This document shows positions 1 through 11,546 of a stretch of 64,000 nucleotides of DNA, piece after piece. Origin of the DNA: Lumbricus terrestris (taxonomy: Eukaryota > Annelida > Clitellata > Crassiclitellata > Lumbricidae). Within the stretch, counting starts at the first letter, position 1. Every line of letters begins with the position of its first letter. Made by a program: the position numbers and the translations under genes. A model generated the notes under the pieces. That model was given only the letters and a program-made list of their open reading frames with translations. It was not told the origin of the DNA and searched no databases. The DNA is taken from contig OX457042.1 of NCBI GenBank assembly GCA_949752735.1, forward strand, positions 24,187,375 through 24,251,374, read 5' to 3'.

Positions 1-398
1 TTACTCTTCCCGTCTTCCCTGCCATCAGATCTTCCCTCTGACAGTGTATGGTGAGCGTAATCTTACAGATAAGTTTGCTACAAAGGGTGCAGGTGGATAT
101 GAAATATCCAAACATATAGTTGATACTTGATAGCTTAGCACACCAACCACAAGACCATCCTGCACCTCAAAAGCCAATAATTAATAATAATTATAACAAT
201 TTATATGGCGCCATAACATTGCCAGTGTAAAGGCTCCTTACAAAAGAAGCTATGAACCCACACAGCTAATGGTGCTTTAATTAAACGTCAAATATTGTTT
301 TGAAACGAATGGAATCAGTGTGAAGCATGGTTTTACGTATTGTAAAGGAATATCATGTAATTTCCAGAAATTGCAAGACAAGAATATAATACTGATAC

Positions 399-509
399 CT
401 TAAGATGATCATTGATGTCGAGTGGATCTCTTCGATCGAGATCGGGACCACGGCCGGTGCTTCCAGCTCCCTCGCCTTGACCTTCACCTTGACCTTCACC
501 TAGGCCCAT
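399..509 (-). CDS. N-terminal coding exon of an unidentified gene (partial)
   Basis: On the minus strand an ATG at 509-507 opens 37 codons that run without a stop to a splice donor (AAG|GTATCA) at 399/398. The peptide begins MGLGEGQGEGQGEGAG, a Gly-Glu-Gly-Gln repeat, and ends in an acidic/basic stretch with DPLDINDHLK. A possible acceptor (TTTTAG) lies just upstream near 522, so the exon may carry some 5' UTR. The rest of the gene would continue leftwards past position 1. I do not recognise the family. The clean frame, the biased composition and the donor are the only evidence. Confidence 0.42.
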
Positions 510-1161
510 TTCTTATGATCCTAAAATACGAAAGGTTAACCTGAGGTCAGTGTCATTTCATCGGCAAAAAAGCCATGCTAGAGACCTAATAAATTAGTAT
601 AATATTTCCAATCATTTGGTAAGTCTCTTCGTAGATATGTAATCGCACAAAATATCCTGATTTCAGAAGATATTTTCCTGAAGATGCAAAAGCACAATTA
701 AAAAGTGTAGCATTTCGGTCACAAAAACTACTTAAAAACTAATTAACTACTAGTTAACTTGCTGTTATTATATTTGTAATCGCAACGAAGTAGTTATTAT
801 TCTCGTAGATTTGTGATTAGAAAATGTACAGCACGTCAATTAGACTTACCTCCTTGTTCAAACCGAGCCTAAAAGAAAATAATGATCAGTTACGAACAAC
901 AGGTCGACTGGCTTTTATAGGTTTCTATGCCTGCAGAGTACATAAATTCAAACATTACCTGCTAGCCTGTATTTCTTTTGTTGAGCTCACGAAAAGACAG
1001 AAATAGGGAGGGATTAAATGTCTTCTGTTTACCCACAACAGTGCTAGGCATCGGCACACATTCTACCAAACACGGTCGCCATACTAGCTCATTCTGCCAC
1101 CATGTAGGCCTATCCATCTGATAGCTATAACACGAATGATGTAGGGTGCCTCTTGAAATAT

Positions 1162-1162
<1 letters not shown>

Positions 1163-1206
<44 letters not shown>
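1163..1206. repeat. (GAT)n microsatellite
   Basis: About 14 perfect GAT triplets. Reading frames across it (poly-Ile or poly-Met) are artefacts. Confidence 0.95.
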
Positions 1207-1207
<1 letters not shown>

Positions 1208-1310
1208 TTGATGATGTTTAGAGGCGTGGCCGTGCCAGTCTTTAATAACAACAGCATTGTAAGGATATATAATTATTCGGATTATGTAATAGGCTATCAC
1301 ACCTCGACGC

Positions 1311-1470
1311 GGTGGGGGGCATAACAGTCGAGTAGGGGATTGCCTGCTGAGGCTATGCCATCAGTGGTGAAGGTCTCCGAAGTACCACCTTGGGCGCTTC
1401 GCAAGGTGGAAAGGCTCAGCAGGAATAGCTGGCTAACATGAGCGGTGTAGAAGGTCACTACTCAAACCGC
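1311..1470 (+). other. Structured, GC-rich retroelement-like leader
   Basis: A GC-rich island in AT-rich surroundings with many complementary segments: GGCATA (1318-1323) with TATGCC (1354-1359), CCTGCTGAG (1343-1351) with CTCAGCAGG (1415-1423), CCACCTTG (1385-1392) with CAAGGTGG (1402-1409), and GAGTAG (1330-1335) with CTACTC (1458-1463). The first two pairings cross, so a pseudoknot is possible. It resembles the structured 5' leaders of non-LTR retrotransposons, but no ORF2-like sequence follows. From here to 2990 I see only AT-rich sequence and a short (TA)n at about 2569-2599. Confidence 0.35.
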
Positions 1471-2992
1471 GAGGAAGACAACGGGAACCCACCTTGGCTA
1501 TTTCCCAAGACATGATATGGACAAATCAATTGCAACCCTAACTGTCGTTCAGACAGAGCGGGATGGCGGAGGTCGGAGCGGATCACGAGGTCGTCCATGT
1601 CACAAACCTGCTCAACGGCAGAAGACTAAAGAAGAAATAGGCTATAATGCAAATACAGAGCTTAGGTGTGCCTTGAATTGTGTACTTGAGACCCCCCCAC
1701 CTTCGCTCTTTGTTCTGCGGACTTCCTAACGAAGACGAAAACACGTCCAGCATGAACAACGTCATTGTCGCATCACCCAAATAATCCAGCAGGACCTCAT
1801 GACGTGAGCCATGGCGTCATCATGTGCGGACCGTGTTCGCTCAAGATTTAAATCTTCAAAAAGTCATCATCGTTAAGATCCAGTATAATAATAATCATTG
1901 TAGAAAAATAACTGGAGTACGTGTCAGACCATGATCCGATCCGCCCAAAGTGTGGGTGTCCAAAGAAGACTCAACTATGGAACCCTAAGAAAAACTGGGG
2001 TTGACACCCCAAGCCCCTCGGTAATTCTCACCATGGCCAGATCCTATGACCTAATGAATTCAGATCATATGACCTAACAGTACAACAAATTCTAAAATCG
2101 GATTAAATATAGTGCTTAGTCACTCTAGTGCAACATAAATTATTTTTAAAAACATGATTGCAGAACTTAGAACATTTATGATACAACTTGTATAAAAGTT
2201 TTTAGAATGTGAGGAAAATATCCCTTCCTTTCATTCATTTGTTTATTTTGTTCAACTAAACTAGAAATCTAGTTGAGTCGACATTTTGCATTGGAAAGAA
2301 TTTGCTGGCACTGCAAACACGTCGACATGATCCCTAGCAACAGTTGCCATGACATAGACCCTACCTGCCAAATAGTCCATAACAACGTTGTCACCAGCCA
2401 GACCAATGACTTCATTGTGTAAATAAGCACACAGTAAGCACTAAGACTTCAGTTCAGACCACAAATAATTTGAATAACAAAACGAAGTTTAAAATAGGTG
2501 TGTGAAACTGTGAAAAAAGCCAGCGGTGTACTCAAACAAAGCCTCATTTTTACAGGTATAACCTGGCATATATATAATTTATATATATATATATATATTT
2601 GACGAAAGGGTGGGTTAAGGGTCAGTCCAAACAACATCCAACGTGATTTTCTGTGGGACATAGCTGGACATGATCCATCCAACCACACAGTTATGGTGGG
2701 GTTTCAAACTACACAGCCATGGCAATCTAAAGAAAAGTTACAGAGCACCATGTCAGAACATATACTAATCTCAATCTCAATCAGCTTAGAATATGATAAA
2801 TTATTGTGCTCAATAGCTCACACGTACAATTGTACATGTAAATGATATAAAATGGTCCACTTCCTCCAACCCTCCTATTGTTCACCCACCATAACCTGTC
2901 TTAGGCCCCTTAATTAATACCTCCTAATAAGACTCTCAACTGAAAATAAATTTGCAGGGCTGACCTCTTTGCAGAATTTATCCAGGACTTAT

Positions 2993-3094
2993 CCACCACC
3001 ACCACCACCACCACCACCACCACCACCACCACCACCACCACCACCACCACCACCACCACCACCACCACCACCACCACCACCACCACCACCACCA
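2993..3094. repeat. (ACC)n microsatellite
   Basis: About 34 near-perfect CCA/ACC triplets. The poly-Val frame on the minus strand is a by-product. Confidence 0.97.
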
Positions 3095-3538
3095 GATTTC
3101 ACTTAAACACGATCAGCCAAAGCAACTCTTCTGTATGGTAATCTTCTGAGATCAGTACGCCTGACTGTGATCTCCCAACTCTATACCTATGGTCTGATTT
3201 GAAACAGCACTCAAGAATATGCTGGTGCCCTTCACAAGTTTACCTTTTAAGCAATACTTTAAAAAAATTGAGTTTGCAATTATAATAGATGTCCTTAATA
3301 ATTTCTAAGCCTACCTGTCTCAACTTTACGTAGTGTCCTCTTAAAAGTTATCTTAATTTCTTGGGTCACCTCATGTAACAGTACAATCTACAACTAGAAA
3401 ATATTACAGTAATGATCAGATTGCAAGTTTCTACATTCAACATCTGTTGAAATCTGCTGAAATGTGTGAAAACTCCCAAGCATTTTGTAATAAAATTCCA
3501 ACATGTTAGAAATCACATTTTAAAATATGTGACCTGCT

Positions 3539-3951
3539 CCAGCAAAAGGAGGCGGAAGTGACAAAAATGAGTTTTGTATATTTTTGGCTAAATATGATAA
3601 ACAATCATTTCTGTTTAAGATGCCGAAAAAATTATTACTCATATCTTAATTGGTTCCAGAGATATGAATTATAATGGGATGATTTAACCGCGTATAAGAC
3701 CATAACATTATGCTTGAAACGGACCTTTAAAATGCGTTTAAAATCCAAATTTTTTTAATTTGTCATACAAAATGCTTACATTTGTTGCAAAAGAGGTCAA
3801 ATAATAACAGATCAATATATTTTTCAAGTAATAATATGATCTTGTTTACTGATATATGCGGAAAAACGATAATCAGAAAATTTACGCCTGATTTTTGTTT
3901 TATCGAATTTCTTCTGTTTTATCATTTTCGACTTCCGCCTCCTTTTGCTGG
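3539..3951. mobile_element. Non-autonomous TIR element (MITE-like), 413 bp
   Basis: The first 21 bases (3539-3559, starting CCAGCAAAAGGAGG) are the exact reverse complement of the last 21 (3931-3951). Pairing continues imperfectly for about 10 more bases. The interior is AT-rich without a credible ORF. A direct repeat ATATGTGA lies close to both ends but not flush, so the exact borders and the target duplication are uncertain. Confidence 0.7.
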
Positions 3952-4093
3952 ACATATGTGAAGTGAAGAGTTCATAAAAAGATCATGAAAGTTTCAATCA
4001 CAAGTTGTATTTTCAGGTTTCCATAATTATTATTCTCAGTAAGCAGATCTTACGAATTCACCTAATTAAGGTGCATTCGTTAAAATCATTCAG

Positions 4094-7000
4094 TCAGTCG
4101 TCCAAAACAATTTCATTTAGGTCATCCATAAAATAAACATCATTTTCCGATACTGAATTCAAGTCCTGCCCCTCTTCAGTTTCCTGTCCCTCCTCGTCTT
4201 CGTGCAGATCCTGCGGAATGTAGAGCATCGTCTCTGCGTCTTCCCCTAACTCCGAACCACCGTCCGTCGAACGTCTCGTCTTTCTAAACGCAATGCAGTG
4301 CAGATGCTCTTGCTTGACGTAACGCCACCTGCTGAATCCCAAAGACTCAATGGCCACCTTCCAGCTTTTCATCATCGGTGCATTGCGCAGCTGATGGTGG
4401 GAATCGGGGCTGACGATGACCAGCAGCCCGTCCAGCATCAGTAGCCGATGTGCCTTCCTGCAGCACGTCCACCGTTGCCGTGGAGACGGCAGATACTCCA
4501 GCAGCAGGGAAAACACGACGACGTGGAACGACTCTCCAGGAAGACTGGTCACGACGCTTGGCAGAGAAGTCGTGAAGTCGACTCTGGGAGAATTCGTCTC
4601 CGGCTGTTGGACCACCTCAAGCTGCAGGAAGTCGCATCTGTGTACACCCTGCGGTGAATAAATTGCACATTATGGATCCGAACATGTATATACGACCATG
4701 AAAAAACTTGTATGTTTATATGACCCTATAAAAACCTGCGTGTATCCTGATTCTTAAAACCTATATATAGGGTCTTAAGGCATGGTGACCGATTAGTTAG
4801 AGTGGTCTGCCTACAATGCAAAGAGTATGGGTTCGATCTTCGTCCAAGGCAGTTGCTGTGTATTGACCTTGAGCAAGTCCCTCACTCACAATGGCTCTGC
4901 AACTTGTATGTGAGGTGTGGGTACTTCTGAGCTAGTTGTAAGATGGACAATATAAAATAGCTATTGTATTGTATTATTGTGTTAAGCACCTCACGGAGCA
5001 CTTCCTGCGAGAGACTATAATTATGACGTTAAATGTCATTAAGAACAGAAATGTCATAAAGAGCAAACAATGATCAGAAATCCAGAAAAGCCACCAGTTA
5101 CACAACTTGGAACCCAAACAATGGGTTCCTAGTCCATAGGTGACAGGTGTCATCAAGTTCAGCATCTCTGGAGCAGTGCTTCTTTTTGTAAAAATAAGTT
5201 TAAGTCATCACCATAGCTTTCACAGAGTAACCACATTTCATTACCATAGTACCATAGATTTCACCAACTGGTGGTTAAACTGCTCATCGAGATTCCAAAT
5301 CTTTACAAATCTAAAAACTTAAGCCTAACTGGCGAATATACATCAAACAACCGCTATATTTACTTGCTGCCAGTGCATAAAGCGTGTAAAAATAAGTGCC
5401 TGGATGCCCCTTACTTCTCCAAAAGAAATGCCTGGACGCCCCTTACCTTTCCAGTCAGTGCTAGCCAATAAGTGGCAGGACGGCATTCAGATTTTAAAAT
5501 AAACGCATGGACGCCGTCCATGACCGTCCAGCCACACTTTAAGCCCGGCCTGTTGCTATTCGTATAGGCATAAAATGTGTTCATGTCATTGATTATTGTA
5601 ACAGAAACACATCTAGGTGATAGGTTTTCTCTGTGATAGTGGATTTCATTGTTCAGGCGTCGGATCTACGAATTAAAACATTGGCTTAACTAAAGAATCT
5701 GTTCCAGATATCTTTGGTCAGCTCAGACAACTGAAACAGCGACAAAATGTGTCGTTCAAAAATAGGAATTTACTTCAACCGCTGGACACAGATCAAGACC
5801 AACGGCTAGAAATTCTTCGAATTCCTTGAAAGGATTGTAGCAACTTCCAACGTCGAGAATCGATATCTTTTCAGTGAATGGCAGACATCTGCATAGAAAT
5901 AAACCAATTCTATTTAAATTGTTCCAGTTTTAAACTCATCTCTTTTACTGAAGTCATCAATTTTGGGTCGTGGTTTACATTTCATATTGACCCCAAAAGA
6001 CTTATGATAGCTACTACACCTGTGGGGCACGGTGGTGTAGTGGTGGCGTCGTTGCCTTGAAGCCGGAAGAATCGAGGTTCGTATCCACCTCAAGTCACCA
6101 TATAGGGACCTTGGCCTAGTCCTTCATTGGTAATTGCTCAGTACTTTGGCACGAAACTCCGATGCAGTGTCCGCTCTGCAGTCGGGAGCGCCTCTGAATA
6201 GAGTGCTTGAAGAGGCGCTATAACAAGTACGCATACAAACAAACAAAACAAACACCTAATAAAATTTGAAATTGTAATTGACTTTCACTTTGAATACGAA
6301 GTTGGTGCAGCACATCTAATAATGACAACATGGAGCAAGCAATACACAACAGAATTAGTCAAGAATTAGATAGTAAAAGTCAAAGTTAAGGAACACAATA
6401 TAACAAGATCCAGATAAATTATACCTGACGCCATAATCACAACTTCAAACGATCAGAAATCCTGTAGTAATGAAAAACCTTATAACGAGACTGAGGGCTG
6501 TCTCAAGATCATAGCAGCAGCAATTGTCAAACAACTTACATGCATTGACCGTCAGATTTCTTTGGAGTAACCTCACTCCGCAAATTGGAAGAGGATGCAT
6601 CCAAACTGCTGTTGGACACTTGAGCATCGAGAGGAACTCTGTTGAAATGCAACGGTCTGGAATCTTCATCAATCCTAGATACTTCAACAGGTAACGTCGA
6701 CTGTGAAAAACCACCCTCCCTTTCCAGTAGGTGCACTGGCAAACATTGACCATTGACTAGTTGTTCAGAGAGAGTAGTTTCCTGTGTTGGTTCTAGTAGC
6801 TTCGTAGAATCATCATAAGCATCTAAAGTTCGCATTTCAGCTTTACGTAACATCTCGAAGGCCAATTTTCTTTTGTCCTTTTGTCGCAACTTTTCAAGCC
6901 CACCATTAAGAAAATACTCGAGACACACGCTGCGGCACCAGTCTATTCGTGTCTCTCGTTTCTTCGTCCAGATGTCTGTAGCCAATCTACGCATCGCATC

Positions 7001-8241
7001 CGCATACTGACTCAGCAGTTCTTCATTCTGACAGTGTTCGTCCCAGACGCTTTTGAAGTCTCCCTTTGCTAAAAAAATTTCCATAGGGTTTTTATAGTTT
7101 TTATTTATAATACAAGATAAGCAAAACAAGGGTACAAGAAGTTAAGAAATCAACTAAACCCTCAACAAGTAGTCAACTTTTTTATTTTTAGTCTCACAAT
7201 AATCATGTTAGATGTTCAAGTGATCAATCTTGAAAGCATAACCTTAAATGCATAATAAATACACTATCAACAAGAAAAAAAGAAAGTGCTCAATTATTTT
7301 CAGTTTGCTTCCCCATCATCATCACATGGGGCGTGGTGGTGTAGTGGGTATGTTCGCTGCCTTGCAGCAGGATGGTTGTGGGTTCAAATCCATTTCAAGA
7401 TTATTTTGAGGACTTCTGGAAAAGTAAAAAGGCTTGCTGGGCACCATAGAGCAAACCCCAGAAGCTGGAGATTTTCCCAAGTGTAAGTAGTTTCTAAAAA
7501 TTCATGTGCTGATGAATATCCCAGGTTCATTAGTATATCTAAACCTTAACCGTAAAAGCGCCACATCTTACATTAATTACTACATTAATTACATAGCATC
7601 TGAAATCCATTAGAACCTGGAATTCTGCCTTTAGGTCGATCGAGAATGCCTCAGACGAATTTCTCTTTAAGAGATAAAAAATTACAACAATGTAATGACT
7701 GGTAATTATATAGCAAATACAAGACGCTGAAGACAATTTTTATACCTTGTGATGCATGCTTAACACGTTGGCCGCTGATTTGCTTTTGTTTGTATGCGCA
7801 CTTGTCATAGCGCCCCTTCAAGCTCTCTACTCAGAGGCGCTCCCGACTGCAGAGCGGACACTGCATCGGAGTTTCACACCGAAGCGCTGAGCAATTGCGA
7901 GTGAAGGACTTGCCCAAGGTCCCTTCGTGGCTGTGTTAAATGACTCAATTTGGGACGTGTATACCCGTCCCTCGTGGCCAACGTGTTAACGTATTTCCTA
8001 ACAGGTTGTTGAAATGTGATTTAGTGTTTAAGATCATTGCAAATAATCATCAAGCCAAGGTGAAGTCTTCTAAACATATATATGCTGGTACATACAATAG
8101 TCAATAAAACTCTATTATTTGTACAATCCTTTATAGCACACAAGTCAAAAACCGACCTTGTCTGAACTGTGTACGCAGATGGGAATGAAGGCCTTTTATA
8201 GTTCCTGCAAACTTCTTATGTTCAGAATCTTTGCTGTCCAT
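4094..8241 (-). CDS. SAMTOR: S-adenosylmethionine sensor upstream of mTORC1 (SAMTOR/BMT2), 4 exons, 427 aa
   Basis: Coding exons (minus): 8241-8157, 7068-6540, 5888-5774 and 4648-4094 (stop TGA 4096-4094). Phases 1, 2 and 0 match at every junction, giving 1284 nt, close to the about 405 aa of vertebrate SAMTOR. Exon 1 starts at ATG 8241 with a basic helix (KFAGTIKGLHSHLRTQFRQ). Exon 2 has the conserved GDFKSVWDEHCQNEE and WCRSVCLEYFLNGG stretches, then a long divergent linker. Exon 3 carries the Rossmann SAM-binding motif ILDVGSCYNPF (residues 215-225) and the strand-2 Asp (GLDLCPAVE). Exon 4 has FHVVVFSLLLEYLPSP, QRWTCCRKAH, MMKSWKVAIESLGF and MLYIPQD, followed by an acidic tail. In the family, SAM loss lets SAMTOR bind GATOR1-KICSTOR and restrain mTORC1 at the lysosome. 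The exon 1 donor GTCGGT is weak. Introns 1-3 hold SINEs and a MITE. No disabling change seen. Confidence 0.93.
4770..4975 (+). mobile_element. tRNA-derived SINE in SAMTOR intron 3
   Basis: tRNA-like head with a promoter A-box region (TTAGTTAGAGTGG) and B box (GGTTCGATCTTC), then a short body with the phrase TTGAGCAAGTCCCTCACTCACAA shared with the commoner SINE at 6024 and 38397, ending in an ATTGTATTGTATTATTG tail. It inserts in the orientation opposite to the host gene. Confidence 0.6.
5371..5545 (+). repeat. Interspersed repeat, inverted partner at 22515-22680
   Basis: Contains spaced GCCTGGA(T/C)GCCCC and GGACGCCGTCCATGACCGTCCA motifs. The same motifs occur in reverse order and orientation at 22515-22680, together with the shared stretch AATAAGTGGCA. 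Lies in SAMTOR intron 3. Family unknown. Confidence 0.6.
6024..6250 (+). mobile_element. Full-length tRNA-derived SINE (family 1) in SAMTOR intron 2
   Basis: Head GGGGCACGGTGGTGTAGTGG includes an A box at 6033-6043; the B box GGTTCGTATCC is at 6076-6086. The body carries the CTCCGATGCAGTGTCCG segment. The 3' part contains a hairpin with AGCGCCTCT and AGAGGCGCT arms, and the tail is (ACAAA)n. Other copies or fragments lie at 7328, 7779, 9122, 21098, 38397, 49494 and 58474. Confidence 0.85.
7328..7400 (+). mobile_element. SINE family 1, head-only copy
   Basis: GGGGCGTGGTGGTGTAGTGG followed by a B box GGTTCAAATCC (7381-7391). The canonical tail is missing. In SAMTOR intron 1. Confidence 0.65.
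7764..7985. mobile_element. TTAA-flanked (piggyBac-type) MITE containing a SINE
   Basis: Flanked by TTAA on both sides (7760-7763 and 7986-7989). Termini CACGTTGGCC and GGCCAACGTG are perfect inverted repeats. The right half (GAGTCATTTAACAC read on the minus strand) matches the element at 61083-61156, defining one family. The middle is filled by an inverted SINE at about 7779-7937. In SAMTOR intron 1. Confidence 0.75.
7779..7937 (-). mobile_element. SINE family 1, head-truncated, inserted in the TTAA MITE
   Basis: Reverse complement of the SINE body and tail: AGCGCCCCTTCAAGCTC, AGAGGCGCTCCCGACTGC and the GGACACTGCATCGGAGTTTC segment. The tRNA-like head is absent. It is younger than the MITE that surrounds it. 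Confidence 0.8.
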
Positions 8242-9121
8242 CTTTGCAGATATTTTTAGCTCTATAATAAAGGCTACAATTTCAAATCATTAAACACAAG
8301 CATAATGCCAATTGATTAGCCGCAATATATGATATACAGAACTGTTTTAATGAGCAGAAAACTTCTGTAATTGGCCATCATAGCTAAGCTACCATTTCTC
8401 TCAAACTAAGAAACTATTTTATCTACTTCATATAAATATTAATTTGCGCATATACGTTGTCGTTTATGTAGTAAATTTATGATATTCTTAAAGCATATCC
8501 TCGTATAGTCTTGCACTTTTTAGGATGCACACTCAACTGTTAGGAGTGTAAGAGGAAGAATGTGAAGTTTATGCACCTGCACACTCCAAGCAGCATGGCA
8601 ATCATGGCAATTCATAACAGGATGTAAATAAGGAACACTTTTTTAAAATTAAGCTCCAGTATTACCAAGGACTCTATTACTGTATGAGCGGCCCTTGCAG
8701 CATTGCTTATGCGTGGATAATGCTTTGATCATATACACCTTCATTATCGCTCATCAGTTTCCACGACAAAATAAGCGACAAAATAGCAAATTTAAGTAAC
8801 TAAGGTAAATTTCGGCAGACTTCCGTTATCTAAAACGCTGCATTTAAAATCGTATAAATATAGCAAAATGAATGTATTGTCTGCTGATAGAAGCATACAC
8901 ATTGTTTACCAAAACAAAAACACGCTGCTTTGCAGCTACGCTGCAATAACTACGGAGACCCTAAGGGGACACGAATGCGAAATATTTTATGTTAGTAACG
9001 GGTAGCCTAATCCTAATTTATGTCGTATGCCCAATCAGACCAACGGCCTAACCAATAACCTACGGGATACCTAATGATAGCAGGCCTATTTTTTCTATTA
9101 TTTCGGTACATTTAACATATG
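8242..9121. other. No gene recognised
   Basis: AT-rich flank upstream of SAMTOR. It should hold the SAMTOR promoter or 5' UTR, but I see no distinctive element. Confidence 0.5.
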
Positions 9122-9205
9122 TAGGGCTTGGTGGTGCAGTGGTTATGTTCGTCGCCTTGCAGCCTACGGGTTGCAGGTTCGAATCCACATCATATGAAGG
9201 AAAGT
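9122..9205 (+). mobile_element. SINE family 1, head fragment
   Basis: AGGGCTTGGTGGTGCAGTGG with B box GGTTCGAATCC at 9176-9186. The body is lost. Confidence 0.6.
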
Positions 9206-9399
9206 TTGCTGGAGACAATGATGATAATACGTTTATTACGAGGTTTCATTACAATTCTGACAGCTATGCAGTTTCATTAAGTTTGTAGTTTCATCTTCGA
9301 TATTAGTCCCAGGTTTAATTAGGTTTGTGCAAATGCACTAATGTCTCGGAGCAGAGATACTATTATATACATACAGAGACACAGAGACACGATCATATT

Positions 9400-10110
9400 T
9401 AGGCCTATTTACAGTGGTTGATACTTAATAATGTGCATATACACATGTGAAAGTGTCATTAGAGCTATCGTAGGCTTATGGATAGCATTGTTTCGTTTGC
9501 GGATGCCGCTACATGGCGCCGCGTGGCGAATGTTTCACAAACTTTTGTTGCCGTGCTTGTGCGTGTCGATCGCCCAAAGCGACGTCCCAACTCCGAAGCA
9601 TTTAGCAATGGAACCGGGGTCATCGCTTCCCAGGCAGACGACATGCAAGCACATGCAGATGGTCATTTATACAATATGCAAGTTATATACATAGGTCGAG
9701 TTTTATATAGTGTTCGATAGTTCTTGCGTTCTACAATGCACAATGCTAAATTGTTATAAACATCTTGTGTGCTGACCGTAATGTGTCGGCACCTGGCGAA
9801 AGCGCCAGAAATTTTTTAAAATACATATCTCCTGCCAAGAGCTCAACGGCACCAAATCCAGAGCATTTAGCACACATAATTATGCACATCAATATACATA
9901 TACACACACATTTATACATGCTAGGACTATTTACAATGTTTGATAATTACTCAGTGTCTCTGAACGTATATTTGTTATTCCATTTTAGTATGCTAACCGT
10001 CATGTGGCGGCTCTGGCGAAAGCGCCAGAATATTGTGTGTATGCACTATACATATCGTCAGCTGCATTTAACACCCGGAGTCAATAACACCTATGATATT
10101 TTATAGGTCC
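9400..10110. repeat. Degenerate tandem duplication with GGCGAAAGCGCC palindromes
   Basis: A segment starting CTATTTACA(G/A)TG recurs (about 9407 and 9928). CTGGCGAAAGCGCCAG occurs twice (about 9792 and 10013), and related GCATTTAGCA phrases recur at 9598 and 9864. No convincing gene. Confidence 0.5.
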
Positions 10111-10242
10111 GTGTAGTCATCTGTTTCTTAATATGTTATCATTTATCATATTATAGTGAAGAATTTTTTCTTTGCTGAATAGGCCCCAATCGCGGGATCA
10201 CTCCCTTCGGGTAGCCTATTGCTCTCTACGTTTCACAGTAAT

Positions 10243-10243
10243 G

Positions 10244-10335
<92 letters not shown>
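10243..10335. repeat. (AAT)n microsatellite
   Basis: About 31 near-perfect triplets. The adjoining unique sequence (about 10350-10480, ACGCCTGCAAGACGC) recurs at 32143-32270 next to another AAT tract, so the microsatellite probably belongs to a dispersed repeat. Confidence 0.95.
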
Positions 10336-10336
<1 letters not shown>

Positions 10337-10696
10337 TCTTTTCTTTAATTAAACGCCTGCAAGACGCCCTGCGCTTTACATTTACAGGTTATGCAGTAAT
10401 CTTAATTAAACTTAACTACCAACTGAAAAGACAGCTTTGTAATTACACGGCGCCGATGGCAGCCTATTGTACACTTAGCTATACCATCGCAATTGTTAAC
10501 TGCAATTAATCAATTTGTTTACTATTATGAATGCATAATTGTCTGTTTGATATTTTTGGGATCAATAAACAAGTTAAAGTTGAAGTAATCGTTTGCAGCG
10601 GCGCCTATAGCTGCGCTACAAAACTTTGAAGATAGAGTTGGCACATGACGAAGCTAGCTGGCCAATCAGCTGCGTTTGTTTAGTTTTGCGTGGGAA

Positions 10697-11546
10697 CAGT
10701 GATGCCACAGCTGGGTTTTTTCCACTAGATCTGTTTTTGTTGCCTTCGTCTGGGTTTCTGGTTTTTTGGGGGCAAAATCTGGTGTTTTTTGGCGAGTCGA
10801 CATTTTGCACTTACAACAAAGATTGCTTACAACACAGGAATATTCTGTGAAATTCAATGCAAAATGGTTGTGATACTTAATTTTCCCACTAATTTTAATT
10901 TTAAACTCCACAATCAACATAATATCTCATGTTGTCAATTCACAACTAATTTATAATCAGAAGAATAGTTCTGCACAGAAATAAACCATTTTGACATTTC
11001 AAAATAGGTTAGGTCACTCGTCTCTTTCCTTGTTAAGCCGTATTACATCTATGATCTATAACATGCATATACAGCTGTACACTGTAGGTGAGGTCAAGCA
11101 TCTAGTGGTATAATAGCCAAGTTGTTGCAGAGTATTAATGTTCTATAGGTGGTTGAAACGTTGGGTTGTTGGTGGATTAAGAAATTTGGTTGAAAACCTC
11201 GGATAACTTTAAAACTTTGTAAACTTAAGCCACTTGTGTTATGTGTTTGCAATTCTGGTAGACTCGACCTGCTGCTTATGCGCACACGAATATATCGATT
11301 AAGATTAGTGTCAGTATGTATCCCGAGTCACTGACAACTTTGACAATTGATATTTTTAAAGTTGTAGTTACATTGTATTCGACTCTTTTGACGAACATTT
11401 TGTTAATCCTCATGCGAACAGGCGAAAAACCAACTTAATTTGAACAAGGGGGGGTCTAAAGTAGCTTATATGAAAAGTCTGGGTTTTTCTGGGGTTTTTT
11501 TGTAAGGAAATTTGTGTTTATTTCAGAAACCTCAGTGGCAACACTG
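10697..11546. mobile_element. hAT-type non-autonomous element, 850 bp
   Basis: Ends CAGTGATGCCACAG and (reverse complement of the right end) CAGTGTTGCCACTGAG form imperfect TIRs. Flanks CGTGGGAA (10689-10696) and CGTGGGAG (11547-11554) are an 8-bp target duplication with one mismatch. A CTGGGTTTTTCTGGGGTTTTTT motif near the right end resembles sequence near the left end. No transposase ORF inside. Confidence 0.72.

Noticed and set aside
2910..3092. Poly-Val frame, and poly-Asn frame at 10219-10509
   Set aside because: Microsatellite translations.
10616..10920. Opposing frames at the left end of the 10.7-kb hAT element
   Set aside because: They cross the element border and share no similarity with transposases or other proteins I know.
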